A stretch of 64,000 nucleotides of DNA from NCBI RefSeq assembly GCF_910592395.1, contig NC_088321.1, positions 8,370,001 through 8,434,000 on the forward strand, in the 5' to 3' direction. Positions 40,201-50,139 of the stretch are shown piece by piece. The notes below the pieces were generated by a model. That model had not been told where the DNA came from. It worked only from the letters and a program-made list of their open reading frames with translations, and did no database searches. The position numbers and the translations under genes are program-made. This stretch comes from Lineus longissimus. Taxonomy: Eukaryota > Nemertea > Pilidiophora > Heteronemertea > Lineidae. Position 1 is the stretch's first letter. Each line of letters begins with the position of its first letter.

Positions 40201-42413
40201 CATGCAGGACGTCGGAGCTAAAACAGCAGTAAGTTCCAATGGGTGGTCCATAACTGATGGAACAGCCCTGATGTATTGTTATGTAATGGTACGTGTATGC
40301 GGCAAGGCCGTTCCAAGGTATGAACTGCAGCCTGTGGCAAAGGTTGCGGTAGCTTCAATGGGTGGTGTATAATTGATGGAACAGCCCTGATGTATTCTTA
40401 TGTAATGCTGTGTATGCCGCAAGGCTGTTCCAAGGAATGAACTGCATCCGATGGCAAAGGTTGCGGTGAGCTTCAATGGGTGGTGTATAACTGATGGAAC
40501 GGCCCTGATGTATTGATATGTAATGCTGTGTATACCGCAAGGCTGTTCTGAGAAATTTGTGTCCCCCACAGTCATTGATGAAAATGTACACCCACACTCA
40601 CTGCTCACTCTCGCAACTTGACAGTTCTATCTATGACTCCAGCTCCTCCCTCTGGGAGCTGGAGTCAGTATTGTTTTCGCTCAGGTTTCTCGTCCAATCA
40701 TGTGACCTCTCCAACACTCGATAATGCACTCTTTTCGTCCACGTTTTAGGCCAATCTTCGGCATGAACATGAAATCTAATAAGCGCAGTACTTAAATCAG
40801 ATGTTTCTCTCGCCTTGAAAACATTCCTGGGTAAAATCCATTGAGATTAGCCGAGTTAATCTACTTTTTCCGTGCTTAAAATCTCTGCCGCTGAATTCTA
40901 TAAATAGAAACTATTAACATCGCGGCAGTGTGGTTCCCATTGTGCGCCCTCCCACTTCACACCATGTCGGGAGCTTTTACGGGGAGGGAGGGCGTGCGGT
41001 AAGAAGAATGGCCAAAATGACGTCACGTTTTCCTGGCAATGCCTCTTGCCAGACCAGTCAAGCATTGGCATCTTTAATTCAGACAACGTTAGAAATAAAA
41101 AAACGAATATGTTAATTTGCCAAAGTAAAAGCAGATTTCACCACTAACCAGTCAAATCGGAATACAACGGCGCAAAATGTTCTCGCTTTCCTCCTGCTAA
41201 AAAAACCTTGTTCCCACACTCCTATTTTAATTTATGCCCAGGAATATGATATGAACTGTTTTCACTTGTTTGTAATTAAATGGTATTCATATAATGAGAT
41301 CAATAGTAGTGTTCCTTCAACCACCAGCTAGAGTACACGATACAAAGCCACTCAACACTTCTTCTCCATGAACAGATCCCATCGTTCAACTAGTCTTCTG
41401 TCCCCAGTCGCCTCACGGACATTCAGGTTCCCATAATCAAGACCAATTCTTACGATATCGCCCTCAAAACAACCCTGGAGTCATGAATTCACAGGTGCTC
41501 CTGTGAAATCTCAGTTCTAGTTTGTAGTTGACGTCACTAGTTTCTATGCGCTGTGGGAGGTAGTTAGTCTTTCCACAGCCGGCCAGTGGGAGGGGCTGCC
41601 TCCTATAGATCCACCGCCAAAGCTGGTGTTATGGTCAGAGTGTCCGTCACTGCTCACTGTTCTACTTTGTAGTTGACGTCACTAGTTTCTATGCGCTGTG
41701 ATAGGTAGTTAGCCTTTCCACAGCCGGCCAGTGGGAGGGGCTGCCTCCTATAGATCCACCGCCAAAGCTGGTGTTATGTTCAAAGTGTCCGTCACTGCTC
41801 ACTGTTCTATTTTGTAGTTGATGTCACTAGTTTCTATGCGCTGTGGGAGGTAGTTAACCTTTCCACAGCCGGCCAGTGGGAGGGGCTGCCTCCTATAGAT
41901 CCACCGCCAAAGCTGGTGTTATGATCAGAGTGTCCGTCACTGCTCACTGTTCTATTTTGTAGTTGATGTCACTAGTTTCTATGCGCTGTGAGAGGCAGTT
42001 AGCCTTTCCACAGCCGGCCAGTGGGAGGGGCTGCCTCCTATAGATCCACAGCCAAAGCTGGTGTTATGATTTGAGTGTCCTTCTCTCGTGCTCGCTACCA
42101 TCACCTGGTTGGAGAGCACAGTCTAACCAGGTGGTGTCCGTCCGCAAAAATCATTATAAGAGATCCGCTTCAGTACGATACTACCAGTGGCGGCACATGG
42201 TGGCAGACAGAGGTATTATCCTCCTGGTCAGGTGATCACCAGGCCCAAGTCATCCCTTTAACCCACCCCTTCCATTACTGATAATGTCTTCCTCTGTTTC
42301 AGGCTCCAGTACAGAAACGAAAACGAAAAGGTGGCAATCGAAAAAAGACATTCAAATCACATAACGACCATTTAGGAAACTTGTTAGAAGACTATTCAAA
42401 CGTGGACAAGTGA
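28129..42413 (+). CDS. GTF2E2: GTF2E2, general transcription factor IIE subunit 2 (seven coding exons)
   Basis: This is the TFIIE beta subunit, which with TFIIE alpha recruits TFIIH and stabilises open promoter DNA in RNA polymerase II initiation. Coding exons are 28,129-28,270, 29,457-29,536, 30,187-30,279 (or from 30,172), 32,676-32,861, 39,714-39,810, 40,113-40,228 and 42,303-42,413. All junctions are GT/AG and phases agree, giving about 274 residues against roughly 290 in vertebrates. The order matches the family: N-terminal [10 protein letters not shown], first winged helix ([14 protein letters not shown] ... [10 protein letters not shown]), second winged helix (VNNPKI ... [24 protein letters not shown]), then [10 protein letters not shown], a KLWRGVSVD helix region and a basic C terminus. 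The introns are packed with repeats. The exon 3 start is ambiguous. Confidence 0.95.
28917..29062. mobile_element. 146-bp foldback MITE in GTF2E2 intron 1
   Basis: The whole segment is an imperfect inverted repeat: GAAATTGATACC ... CGGTATTGATTGTCTCACAA at the left matches TTGGTGAGACAATCAATACC ... GGTATCAATTCC at the right, with GGAGCT/AGCTCC near the centre. No coding content. Confidence 0.7.
29457..29536 (+). CDS. GTF2E2: GTF2E2 coding exon 2
   Basis: The exon lies between TTCATTTCAG and GTAAGATAAG. It encodes the start of the first winged helix ([17 protein letters not shown]) and ends in phase 0. Confidence 0.93.
30172..30279 (+). CDS. GTF2E2: GTF2E2 coding exon 3, two possible acceptors
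   Basis: The acceptor AATATTTCAG ends at 30,171, and using it places an in-frame TAA at 30,181-30,183. A second AG at 30,186 (CATTAACAG) skips exactly 15 nt including the stop and keeps the frame. From 30,187 the exon encodes [20 protein letters not shown] and KQWLSTE and ends GACCGAG|GTAGGT. Confidence 0.85.
30263..31345 (+). repeat. 107/110-bp minisatellite that duplicates the exon 3 splice donor
   Basis: Ten tandem units start at 30,264, 30,374, 30,481, 30,588, 30,695, 30,802, 30,909, 31,016, 31,126 and 31,236. The first unit begins inside exon 3 (ATGGCTGTCGACCGAG|GTAGGT). Each later unit carries the same 16-bp exon end and donor, followed by TTTCCTCCCACTGTTCACCC and the rest of the unit. 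GTAGGT is kept in nine units and changed to GGAGGT in the seventh. Confidence 0.92.
31571..31730 (+). mobile_element. pogo-like MITE with TA target duplication
   Basis: The element starts CAGTGGAACCTCCCTTAGCG and ends GAGAGGTTCTACTG, flanked by TA on both sides. The interior repeats ACCTCTCTATTAAGGACAC blocks. TIR and TA site fit the pogo/Tigger side of Tc1/mariner. Confidence 0.8.
32351..32582 (+). mobile_element. pogo-like MITE with expanded ATTAAGGA repeats
   Basis: Same family as 31,571-31,730, with four to five extra copies of an 18-bp AACCTCTCTATTAAGGA unit at the left end, and TA following the right end. Confidence 0.75.
32676..32861 (+). CDS. GTF2E2: GTF2E2 coding exon 4
   Basis: Between CCCTTGTAG and GTAGGCG. 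It encodes 62 residues of the second winged helix ([38 protein letters not shown] and so on), in phase 0 at both ends. Confidence 0.94.
33041..33380. repeat. 172-bp direct duplication in GTF2E2 intron 4
   Basis: Two almost identical tandem copies begin AGTTTATGCTGCAATAGACA and end near GAGTTCAAGCATT. Each contains a poly-T tract followed by TTCTCTACAGGC, which looks like a cryptic acceptor. Confidence 0.88.
33536..37346 (+). repeat. 64-bp satellite in GTF2E2 intron 4, about 60 copies
   Basis: The unit contains AAGGCCCGGGTTTGATCCCC, TTCTCAAGGAACTGTGTGGT and CAACACTGCTTCCTACCCTG. Identity between units is very high, and higher-order blocks are visible (for example CTACAAGG and GATCCGGG variant units recurring). 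Many copies keep GGTTTGATCCC, and several have GGTTCGATCCC, which equals a tRNA-type B box. Open frames across it are periodicity artefacts. Confidence 0.95.
38201..38240. repeat. Perfect palindrome in GTF2E2 intron 4
   Basis: TTAAAGGGATACTATAA and its complement TTATAGTATCCCTTTAA form a stem of about 16 bp with almost no loop. It may be a tiny palindromic MITE. Confidence 0.6.
38704..39041 (+). mobile_element. pogo-like MITE, enlarged copy
   Basis: Starts CAGTGGTACCTCCCTTAGCG and ends AGAGAGGTTCTACT. The interior has three near-identical tandem blocks of about 72 bp (TTGGTCCCAAATTGGTTGTT, TCCATTCAATTTGACCTCTC). Confidence 0.72.
39349..39713 (+). repeat. 45-bp minisatellite derived from exon 5 acceptor
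   Basis: Eight units of 45 bp (CTTACTTTCTACCACAATTT then CTCATGAATTGAAAGCCTGT and TCAAT) run directly into the true acceptor CTTACTTTCTACAG|CAATTG of exon 5. The repeat units carry CCACAATT where the gene has CAGCAATT, so the AG is absent in the copies. Confidence 0.9.
39714..39810 (+). CDS. GTF2E2: GTF2E2 coding exon 5
   Basis: Encodes [19 protein letters not shown] and [13 protein letters not shown], ending GACGAGG|GTAAGG in phase 1. Confidence 0.93.
40113..40228 (+). CDS. GTF2E2: GTF2E2 coding exon 6
   Basis: Follows TTTTTATTCAG. It encodes [20 protein letters not shown], then [18 protein letters not shown], and ends GCA|GTAAGT in phase 0. Confidence 0.94.
40229..40565 (+). repeat. 117-120-bp repeat starting at the exon 6 donor
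   Basis: Three units begin at 40,229 (GTAAGTTCCAATGGGTGG), 40,349 (GTAGCTTCAATGGGTGG) and 40,466 (GTGAGCTTCAATGGGTGG). Each includes the ACTGATGGAACAGCCCTGAT block, so the first unit starts exactly at the splice donor. Confidence 0.88.
41515..42075. repeat. About 147-bp tandem repeat, four copies (GTF2E2 intron 6)
   Basis: Units contain TGTAGTTGACGTCACTAGTT, CACAGCCGGCCAGTGGGAGG and ATAGATCCACCGCCAAAGCT. The TGACGTCA palindrome (CRE-like) is kept in the first two units and is TGATGTCA in the others. Confidence 0.9.
42303..42413 (+). CDS. GTF2E2: GTF2E2 coding exon 7 (terminal)
   Basis: Follows CTCTGTTTCAG. It encodes the basic C terminus ([20 protein letters not shown]) and [16 protein letters not shown], then TGA at 42,411. 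Confidence 0.94.
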   Translation, partial: APVQKRKRKGGNRKKTFKSHNDHLGNLLEDYSNVDK

Positions 42414-44090
42414 GACAGTTATCAATTTTGTAAGGACTTGGGTGATTGGCTGAAGTAATTCAGAAATGAGTTAGGTCGGGTCTGATTGGTTGGAATTCTG
42501 CTGAAGAGTTTTATGGAGAAAGGTGTCTGCCGTGAATATATGCGTTGCCAAAAAGGTGGAAATCGTTATGACTGTCCGGTTGCATGCATCACTTGATTGA
42601 CATCGATGTTCAAAGTTTAATGGAGAACACGGTCGCTGACAAACCATGTCCTTAAGCATGTTAAAGGGACAACTTGGGCATGAGATATGTTGGTTTTTTC
42701 ATTACAAAAATGGCTTCCAGCAGGAGCGTGATTTCTCCAAACAGGATAATTGAAAAGTCATTGAACTCCAATAACAAATGCACAAGAACGGGGTGTAAAT
42801 TTAGGCCTGTTTGAAATTCGCAAGCCATGCCCAGAACTGCCTTCCAACACTGGTGAAAATCGTTATCAGAGAACGGCATCAGTGTAATACTACCAGTGGT
42901 GACGCATGGTGTCAAGCTGGCACATTTTCCTCCTGGCCAGGTAATTCCCAGGTTGTCCCTTTAATAAGATTGAGCTCGGGGCACGGCCGCTCTTGATTGG
43001 TTCCTAATTTTCATTTGCTCTGAAACGGTATTTGGCACTAAATTTCTAGGAAGCCACGCCCCCACAAACCTCAACCAATGAAATCGCAGAAAAACAACAA
43101 CAAACCTGAACACGTTGGGGTATCGCGGCTGACTTTTGTTAAGAAGTAGCGTAAACTACATTCTCTGTTCGCAATAGTATTTAACCTGGTTGACCAAATT
43201 TGTAAAGTCATTCATTGAAAAAGTACCAATTGTACGAAATGTCTGAATAGACTGGAATCGTTGCATTTGTTTATTTAAACCCACACTGAAACGGTATTTG
43301 GGCAATTTGTTTTGTAGAAGGAAACCAGCGCACCCGGAGGAAACGAAAACAAAACTTGTTGAATTAGACCGAAAGGTTGCGCAAACCTGTCTCAGTAAAA
43401 GTTTGAAAGATACTTGGTTCAAAAGATGTGTATGGGGATGTTTTTCGAAATGAATCAAATAAAACGTTTTTGTTGTTCGAAGTCTGTTTTCTGTTATTTT
43501 GTCGAAAGTGTTGTTGGCGTTCATCACTGCTCTGGCAACCCTTTCACTGTCGGCTGCCTAGCTGTCAAGTCTACAGTGTAACATCTAAGCAAACACTCTC
43601 TATTAGGGAAACCTCTCTCTATTAAAGTGATGTCGTTCGATCTATAGAATGGCCATCGTGCCCCTCAGTCAGTATCAAAGCAATAATGCCCCATCAAGTC
43701 TTGCGCGAGTTTTCGAATGGAAGCCTCTTGTGGGCCAATTGTTCACATGTTCATCTTGATAATTGACGGCCTGGTGAAACCACGCGCCTCCCGGCAAGAT
43801 CTCGTGAAAACGTAACTACAATCCAACCTTGCGTCAGGAATTGGCGGAGGCGTGCAACAACTTGGGACGAGGCTGGATAATTGATCTGCGCTGGACTTGT
43901 AAACAGGAAATGGGGGTGTGCACTTTCACCAGTAGGCTAAAATGCTGGTCGTGATCAACCCCTTTTTCCCCACTCCGCAGGACTCCTCTATATTAAGGAC
44001 AGAATATGTTAGTCTGAAGGGTGTCCTAAATAGAGGGGTTTTACTGTATTTTTCTTCGACCGGGCACTGGAGATGCTCTCTGAAGTTCTC
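42414..44090. other. GTF2E2 downstream region, no further gene recognised
   Basis: The 3' UTR and polyadenylation site should lie early in this stretch, but I cannot place them. A decayed pogo-like MITE end is recognisable at about 43,980-44,048 (TCTATATTAAGGACA ... GAGGGGTTTTACTGTA) and a fragment at 43,596-43,627. The longer chance frames show no domain or splice context. Confidence 0.5.
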
Positions 44091-44560
44091 CAAGGAGTAT
44101 TCTCCTCAAAGGCAGGGTGAGCATTTTTTTCGAGAAAATTCTTCTTTGTCAGGTATGATTCTCCAGGGACAGCTCGGAATACAACTCTCCTTTAGCAGGG
44201 GACTTTGAGGCCTTCTTCTCCAGGGAGTATTCTCCTCCAAGGCAGGGTGAGCATTTTCTTCGAGAAAATTCTTCTTTGTCAGGTGTTTGTATTTGGAGGT
44301 GTGGTCCTCCAGGGACAGCTCGGAATTCAACTCTCCTTTAGCAGGGGACTTTGAGGCCTTCATCTCCAGGGAGTATTCTCCTCCAAGGCAGGGTGAGCAT
44401 TTTCTTCGAGAAAATTCTTCTTTGTCAGGTGTTTGTATTTGGAGGTATGATTCTCCAGGGACAGCTCGGATTACACCTCTCCTTTAGCAGGGGACTTTAA
44501 GGCCTTCATCTCCAGGGAGTATTCCTCCTCCAAGGCAGGATAAGTATTTTTACATGCTAC
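44090..44560. repeat. 130-146-bp tandem repeats (TCTCCTCCAAGGCAGGGTGA)
   Basis: Three to four units share GGCAGGGTGAGCATTTTCTT, CGAGAAAATTCTTCTTTGTC and CTCCAGGGAGTATTCTCCTC. Related units recur at 46,020-46,230. Confidence 0.85.
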
Positions 44561-44599
44561 TACGGTTAGGTGCCAGTTTGGTTTATTGAAATGAATGTT

Positions 44600-44795
44600 T
44601 CTCACTTGGTGGAGTCTTATGCTGGCTCTGGCAAAGGTAAAAGGTAGACAGAGCCTTGGTTCCATTCGAACGATGAGGGTTGAGTATCTCGCTCAAGGAC
44701 ACAAAGACATAACTGCGGTGATCCGTTTGAGAGTCAAACCCATGGTTTCCTGATTGTGAGCCCTTTGGATTAACCACTTTGCCACTGATCTTCTG
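44600..44795 (-). mobile_element. tRNA-derived SINE
   Basis: Read on the minus strand, a tRNA-like head has an A box (TGGCAAAGTGG) and a B box (GGTTTGACTC). It is followed by GTGTCCTTGAGCGAGATACT, a conserved SINE core-like segment. The tail with CACCAAGTGAGAAACATT also appears near 29,100 and 46,310. Confidence 0.65.
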
Positions 44796-45002
44796 ATATC
44801 AACGAGAATATTGACGTTAGTGGTTTGTCATGAAAGCGCAGTAGGGGAGGGTTGGGGACACCGGAGGAAAGATCAGAGGTTCGAGCATTGGGATCGTATT
44901 CAGAAGCTTATGGGTTCAACTCTTGAGATGATCAATGCTTTTTTCCACTTGCAACTTGAGGCTGTCCCCTACCGCGCCATCCCCAGTATCCCCTCTAATT
45001 AT

Positions 45003-45030
45003 GGTCACCAGACTCACAGTCTGGTGACCA
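45003..45030. repeat. Perfect palindrome
   Basis: GGTCACCAGACT and AGTCTGGTGACC form a 12-bp perfect stem with a 4-base loop, in otherwise unremarkable DNA. Confidence 0.6.
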
Positions 45031-46019
45031 TATCGATATCACTCATGTTCTGGTGTCTTTCTTTCTTTCTGTTCACATTTTACAAACATTATTGCGAGTG
45101 TTCTCCAAAACAGCTAAATAAACCAAATCTATCACCCCTATACCACCAAACACAATCCCATCTAGTGTACGCGTCGCAAAAGACTTTTCAAAATTCGGAT
45201 CATTTCGATGACTTTGAAGCGTTTTTATGCTCCGATTTTCTGATTTGTTTGAAAATCTCCTAAGCGAATCTGGTGACGTCACCTAACACGAGTTCGATTC
45301 GATGACATCACTTAATCCCGAGTTCAATCCGAGTGCTGGCATTCTCATTTAAAACAGTTAACTCGGCTTATACTAACTCGGCTTACTCGGTTCACGCATG
45401 CGCATTTGAAGCCACGGGCAGACCATTGATAGATTGGTTCCCGATCGACTGACGAGGGCGTATGAGACTCCCTGTAGTCCTAGTAGTCCTTATATCAATG
45501 TGTTTGGTCGCCTGACGCTTGTAACGAGTAGTGTTTTTGGGTTTCTAACGTTAGTGCATTTCTATAGTATAGGCCTAGTACATGCCCACCAATGCCGATT
45601 GACGTCAGACCTCTAGGCTCTGGCCGCTGGCTGCATTGGGTACGGGGTGAGTTTTGATCAATCAATCATGCTGTCTGCCAGCCGTAGGCTAATACCGGAA
45701 GATGTTGGCTAGAACACCGACCATCCGGCGAAGTAATTACAAAAATGGAAAAAAGTGCAGGAATCGTTTTTGCCTGGGTGAGAAACCTTCGTAAAAATTA
45801 TATACTTTCGATTGTCGGATGATCTTTTTCCGGACATAGTCATTTCTCCGGTCTCGTCATAACCCCATCCCCCTCTACGCATATGGATACCATAATCAGG
45901 CATCACTGCTTCCTCCACAATCCTGGGGCCCATCAAATTTGCCGGTAAGCAAATTTCTCAGTCTAGTTTCCTTTCACCCTCTGATTTCACAAGCCTGAAG
46001 CCACCACGTAGAAACCCAG

Positions 46020-46235
46020 AATTGCTCCATCCTTCTTCTCCTGGAGCACTCCCTCTACACTTGGAAGTGTTATTCTCCAGGGAGTATTCCTCCTCCAAGG
46101 CAGAATGAGCGTGTAATGTGCCACGACGGTAAAGTTTCTGCAACATCTTTTTCTGGAGCGTTCCCTCTACACTTGGAGGTGTTATTATCAAGGGAGTATT
46201 CCTCCTCCAAGGCAGAATGAGCGTGTTATGTGTCA
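46020..46235. repeat. Duplicated unit related to 44,090-44,560 repeats
   Basis: Two diverged copies of a unit with CTCCCTCTACACTTGGA and GAGTATTCCTCCTCCAAGGC separated by about 118 bp. Confidence 0.75.
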
Positions 46236-46299
46236 CTACGGTAACCACCAATGTGACTCCGCCTCGGCCAGAGGCAGAGTCTACCCGCGCAAGCCACTC

Positions 46300-46515
46300 A
46301 TGTTTCTCACTTGGTGGTGTAATTTGCTTGCACTAGCGTAAAACACCAGATGTACAAGGAACCTCAGTTTCATTCGAAGGACTGTGAAGAGCTAGGTACT
46401 TCAATTCCTAGGGGCCACTTCGGTAAAAAAAACAATCCTGGTTTCTCCCAGGAATCGAACCTCGGCGTTATTGTGTGGTAGCCAGCAGTGTTATCTACTT
46501 GGCAATGAAGGTCCT
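46300..46515 (-). mobile_element. tRNA-derived SINE, second family member
   Basis: On the minus strand the head reads TTGCCAAGTAGATAACACTG with a B box GAGGTTCGATTCC near 46,450. The tail ends in the CACCAAGTGAGAAACATGAG block shared with the SINE at 44,600. The tRNA-like fold is not intact enough for a functional tRNA gene. Confidence 0.55.
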
Positions 46516-46569
46516 CTGTTCCATCCAAATAAGATATAAGCCCTAGGGTCACGGGAAGCAAAATACCCC

Positions 46570-46830
46570 ATCCAAGTAGGTCAGGGTAGAAGAGCAGAGA
46601 GGACAGGGTAGGAAAGCAGTGAGGACATGGACAGGAAGTAGGGTGAACTGGGTAGGAATGCAGGGGAACTGGGTAGGAAAGCAGGTAGGACAGGGGAGTA
46701 AACCAGGTAGGACAGGGGAGGAGAGCAGGGAGGACAGAGTGGAAAATCAGGGAGAACAGGGTAGGAAAGCAGGGAGGACAGAGTAGGAAAGCAGGGAGGA
46801 CATGGACAGAAAGCAGGGTTAACTGCGTAG
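46570..46830. repeat. G-rich 20-bp minisatellite (GTAGGAAAGCAGGGAGGACA)
   Basis: About 12 degenerate copies with strong purine strand asymmetry. It could form G-rich structures. Confidence 0.8.
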
Positions 46831-46959
46831 CGAATCCAATCTCGGTAAACCCTACGCCTATACTGTTAAGACACTACTATATGCTCATATGTAGTGCGAA
46901 GTCTAGTGAATGAGTGAGATTGTATCGAGTCGTGAGAGGTGCTAGTAGTAGGTATATTG

Positions 46960-47018
46960 TCCCTTTCAACGCCCGAAATACGAGGCCCAAAGTCCGAGGG
47001 TCCCGGGGCGTTGAAAGG
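46960..47018. repeat. Inverted repeat CCCTTTCAACGCC/GGCGTTGAAAGG
   Basis: A 12-bp perfect inverted pair about 35 bp apart in a GC-rich island; possibly a MITE terminus. No gene assigned. Confidence 0.5.
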
Positions 47019-47283
47019 TGCATCATTGACGCCCGCGACAAATGCCCTCCCGTGATATTGTGCTTGAAGAATTTTTTCCGCGCTTCGTGTAAGCGCTCAA
47101 AAATTCGGCGCTATCCGTCTGCGCTGTCTACGGGAGTGCATTCGTCGCGTAGCAGAGTACAAGCAGCCCGATGCCGCAACGAGCACAGATTAATGTGTAC
47201 TCTTATTCGCGCTCCTCCTGAGGTTTTACGGGCTGCTGTCAAAAGCCGAGCGGAGCGAAGAATGTGGATCAATTAGGGTCTCC

Positions 47284-47870
47284 ACCATCGAGGAAATCTG
47301 TTCGGGGCAAATAGCCTACTGAAGCATTCTGTTGCTATAACTGGGATGTTATCAGTCTCTAGGCAATCTTTGTCATTGACTATGCATAGAGACTGCTCAT
47401 CCTAGCTAAAATTATGACGCGAATTGCCTCGACTCGTCGCCACATTTTAGGGGTGCCGTCTCCTCAATGTCCGTTTAGCTCCAAAGCAACGAGGTCTGTA
47501 CATGTCCTTTTCGTCTCGCATGGTGGTCGGGTTCGTATAGCGCGGGAAGAGCAGGACAGGACAACTCTCCGATCCACCATCGGGAAAGTCTGTTCGGGGC
47601 AAATAGCCTACTGAAGCATTCTGTTGCTATAACTAGGATGTTATCAGTGTCTAGGCAATCCTTGTCATTGACTCTGCATAGAGACTGCTCATCCTAGCTA
47701 AAATTATGACGCGAATTGCCTCGACTCGTCGCCACATTTTAGGGGTCCCGTCTCCTCAATGTCCGTTTAGCTCCCAAGCAATGAGGTCTGTCCTCTTCGT
47801 CTCGCATGGTGGCCGGGTTCGTATAGCGCGGGAAGAGAAGGACAGGACAACTCTCTTGCGCCACCCTTTT
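47284..47870. repeat. 292-bp tandem duplication
   Basis: Two copies containing CTGTTCGGGGCAAATAGCCT and ATGACGCGAATTGCCTCGAC are adjacent and about 95 percent alike by eye. Confidence 0.85.
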
Positions 47871-48651
47871 CCTGATGGAAGGGTGGATATTTTGACATGC
47901 ACATGAAGAAAGAATAACTCATATACGACGTATTTGTGATATGAAAAAACACTTTTATTTCTGTTGTCTTTTCACATCGTTTTGTTAGATTTTTCTTCAT
48001 GCATAACATTTTTATATGCTTAAAGACCCAGGCGCGTCCGACCTCGTGACAAAAATGCAGTTTTAGACATGCTTATGCATTTTTATTCTGTTTCCCTGAT
48101 TGGGTTTTTGATGACGACAACACATGTACATTGTATGTGTGCCCGGGCTGAGAGTTTGCTTAACTCACTATATAGAGGAATACATCTTATTCTTAATGCT
48201 CTTGGTCTACGTACATGTTCACCGCTCGAGTATGCGCGTTTTATTTTTATAAACGCCCTATAGAATGTTTAATATATTCCGATTCTAAAATCAACACTCA
48301 ATGGAAGATGCCTGCCGTACATGGCGCATTTTGCTATGTTTTTCGGGAGAAGCTCACCCGTCATGAAAATAGTTGTCTCAAGTTGGCTATGCTTATAATA
48401 TAAAGTTGGTCGGCATTTTCCATTGATCTTTGTTATACAAGAGTATACCTTTCTTATGAAGGTCTATAAGAGTATACAATGGCCTGTATATATTTGCATT
48501 CAATATTTTTGTGTTAAATAAGCACCATCATAATGAAACTGATGATGAAGCTACTGTTATTCTGAGTCTAGAATGCAGCAATGAAGGATGTCTGAAGAGG
48601 CGTTGCTTTTTCCTAATACGCTCCGATGTTTTGCGGGAACAATCTCCCGAT

Positions 48652-49600
48652 TATGGCAAGCCAAAGCGGAATTTATTCAAGACTTTAGAATTACCATTCA
48701 AGAAGTTAAATATAAGTTCAAGAAGGAAATATATGTTCAAGACTAAAATATGTTCAACCTTGAATCAAATGTTTTCAACATTGAATAAAATATGTTCAAC
48801 CTTGAATAAAATATGTCCAACCTTGAACAAAATATATTCAACCTTGAACAAAATATATTCAAGACTCACGTGACCATATTCAAGACGCACGTGACCACAA
48901 AATTGATGACGTAGTTGCTCATGTTTTGATGCTTTACGGACTTTCCCGAACCCACGTCCGGACTTTCCCGAACCCATGGTACTTGTGTTGCGTTTCGGAG
49001 CTCGAATTGTTCGCAAGAGGTTTTGACACATGGTTGTACACGTACCTAGCCGCCTACACCTGACATGTACTGTAATCCTACACATCATGACATGGATGCC
49101 GAGTGAATGTCAGAGTCGATACATGTTTCACAGACATATCAGGCAAATTATAGGTTCAAAATGCGCAATGCCTCTCACCTTTCATTCTTAATCTTAAGGC
49201 CGACACCACTGTATCGGATTCTCGTTGTCTTTTGACATGTTTGAGTGTTTAGGCTATACAGGCAATCAATCATGTCGTGAAACAGAACGCATCAGAAGTA
49301 CCACAGATTCTACGCTCTACGTCATCAATTTTGTGGTCACGTGCGTCTTGAATATGGTCACATGAGTCTTGAATATATTTTGTTCAAGGTTGAATATATT
49401 TTGTTCAAGGTTGGACATATTTTATTCAAGGTTGAACATATTTTATTCAAGGTTGAACATATTTTATTCAAGGTTGAAAACATTTGATTCAAGGTTGAAC
49501 ATATTTTAGTCTTGAACATATATTTCCTTCTTGAACTTATATTTAACTTCTTGAATGGTAATTCTAAAGTCTTGAATAAATTCCGCTTTGGCTTGCCATA
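48652..49600. mobile_element. 949-bp foldback element with 6-bp target duplication CCCGAT
   Basis: Long inverted repeats of about 260 bp (48,652-48,915 and 49,318-49,600) begin TATGGCAAGCCAAAGCGGAA and are built from repeated TTCAACCTTGAATAAAATAT units. CCCGAT flanks both ends (48,646-48,651 and 49,601-49,606). The 400-bp centre has no convincing reading frame. This is the Tu/foldback structural type. Confidence 0.88.
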
Positions 49601-50139
49601 CCCGATCTTTAGCGTGACAATTTTAGCGTCTGATCGACTGCATCCTTCACAACAGCAAAGGTAAGAAACATTTCATTTTCTTCATCGGTCTTACTCTTTT
49701 GACATTTACATAAGTTGCATAGTAAGCAATGAAACCTATATCGGGGTTTCAGATGAGCTCTAAATAAACCGTTAAAAACCACACGCGTGCAACTATCTAA
49801 TTCGTTAATAATTTATTTTTTTAGGAAATTGCTAATCAGTTCGTCAAAAAAAAAAAAAATTACTCAATTTAAAAATCTATACTTGCTCGCGTATGGTCTT
49901 TACATGCATTCAGCCAACAAGTTCTACAAATAACAAGCCTATCGGCGTCTAATTCACAATGTGGTTTGTGAGGAGTGTCATAGTCGTCAACAGTGTAGCT
50001 TACGTATTTCGAAGACCAGTGGAATTGGCGGCGTCAAATTATTAGTGAAATTTATAATTTACAAATTACAAATTACAAATCGTTTATTGAAACCGTGTAA
50101 AAAGTTACATTTTACATAAGATGAAAGTACAATGACCAT

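Noticed and set aside
43156-43527. 123-aa minus-strand frame
   Set aside because: No domain, no codon bias, no splice-site context, and low-complexity composition.
46425-46510. Possible tRNA gene on the minus strand
   Set aside because: A B box is present, but arms do not form a proper cloverleaf; better explained as a SINE head.
46914-47276. 120-aa Arg-rich frame in a GC-rich stretch
   Set aside because: Composition follows local GC content, and the region begins with an inverted repeat; no recognisable protein family.
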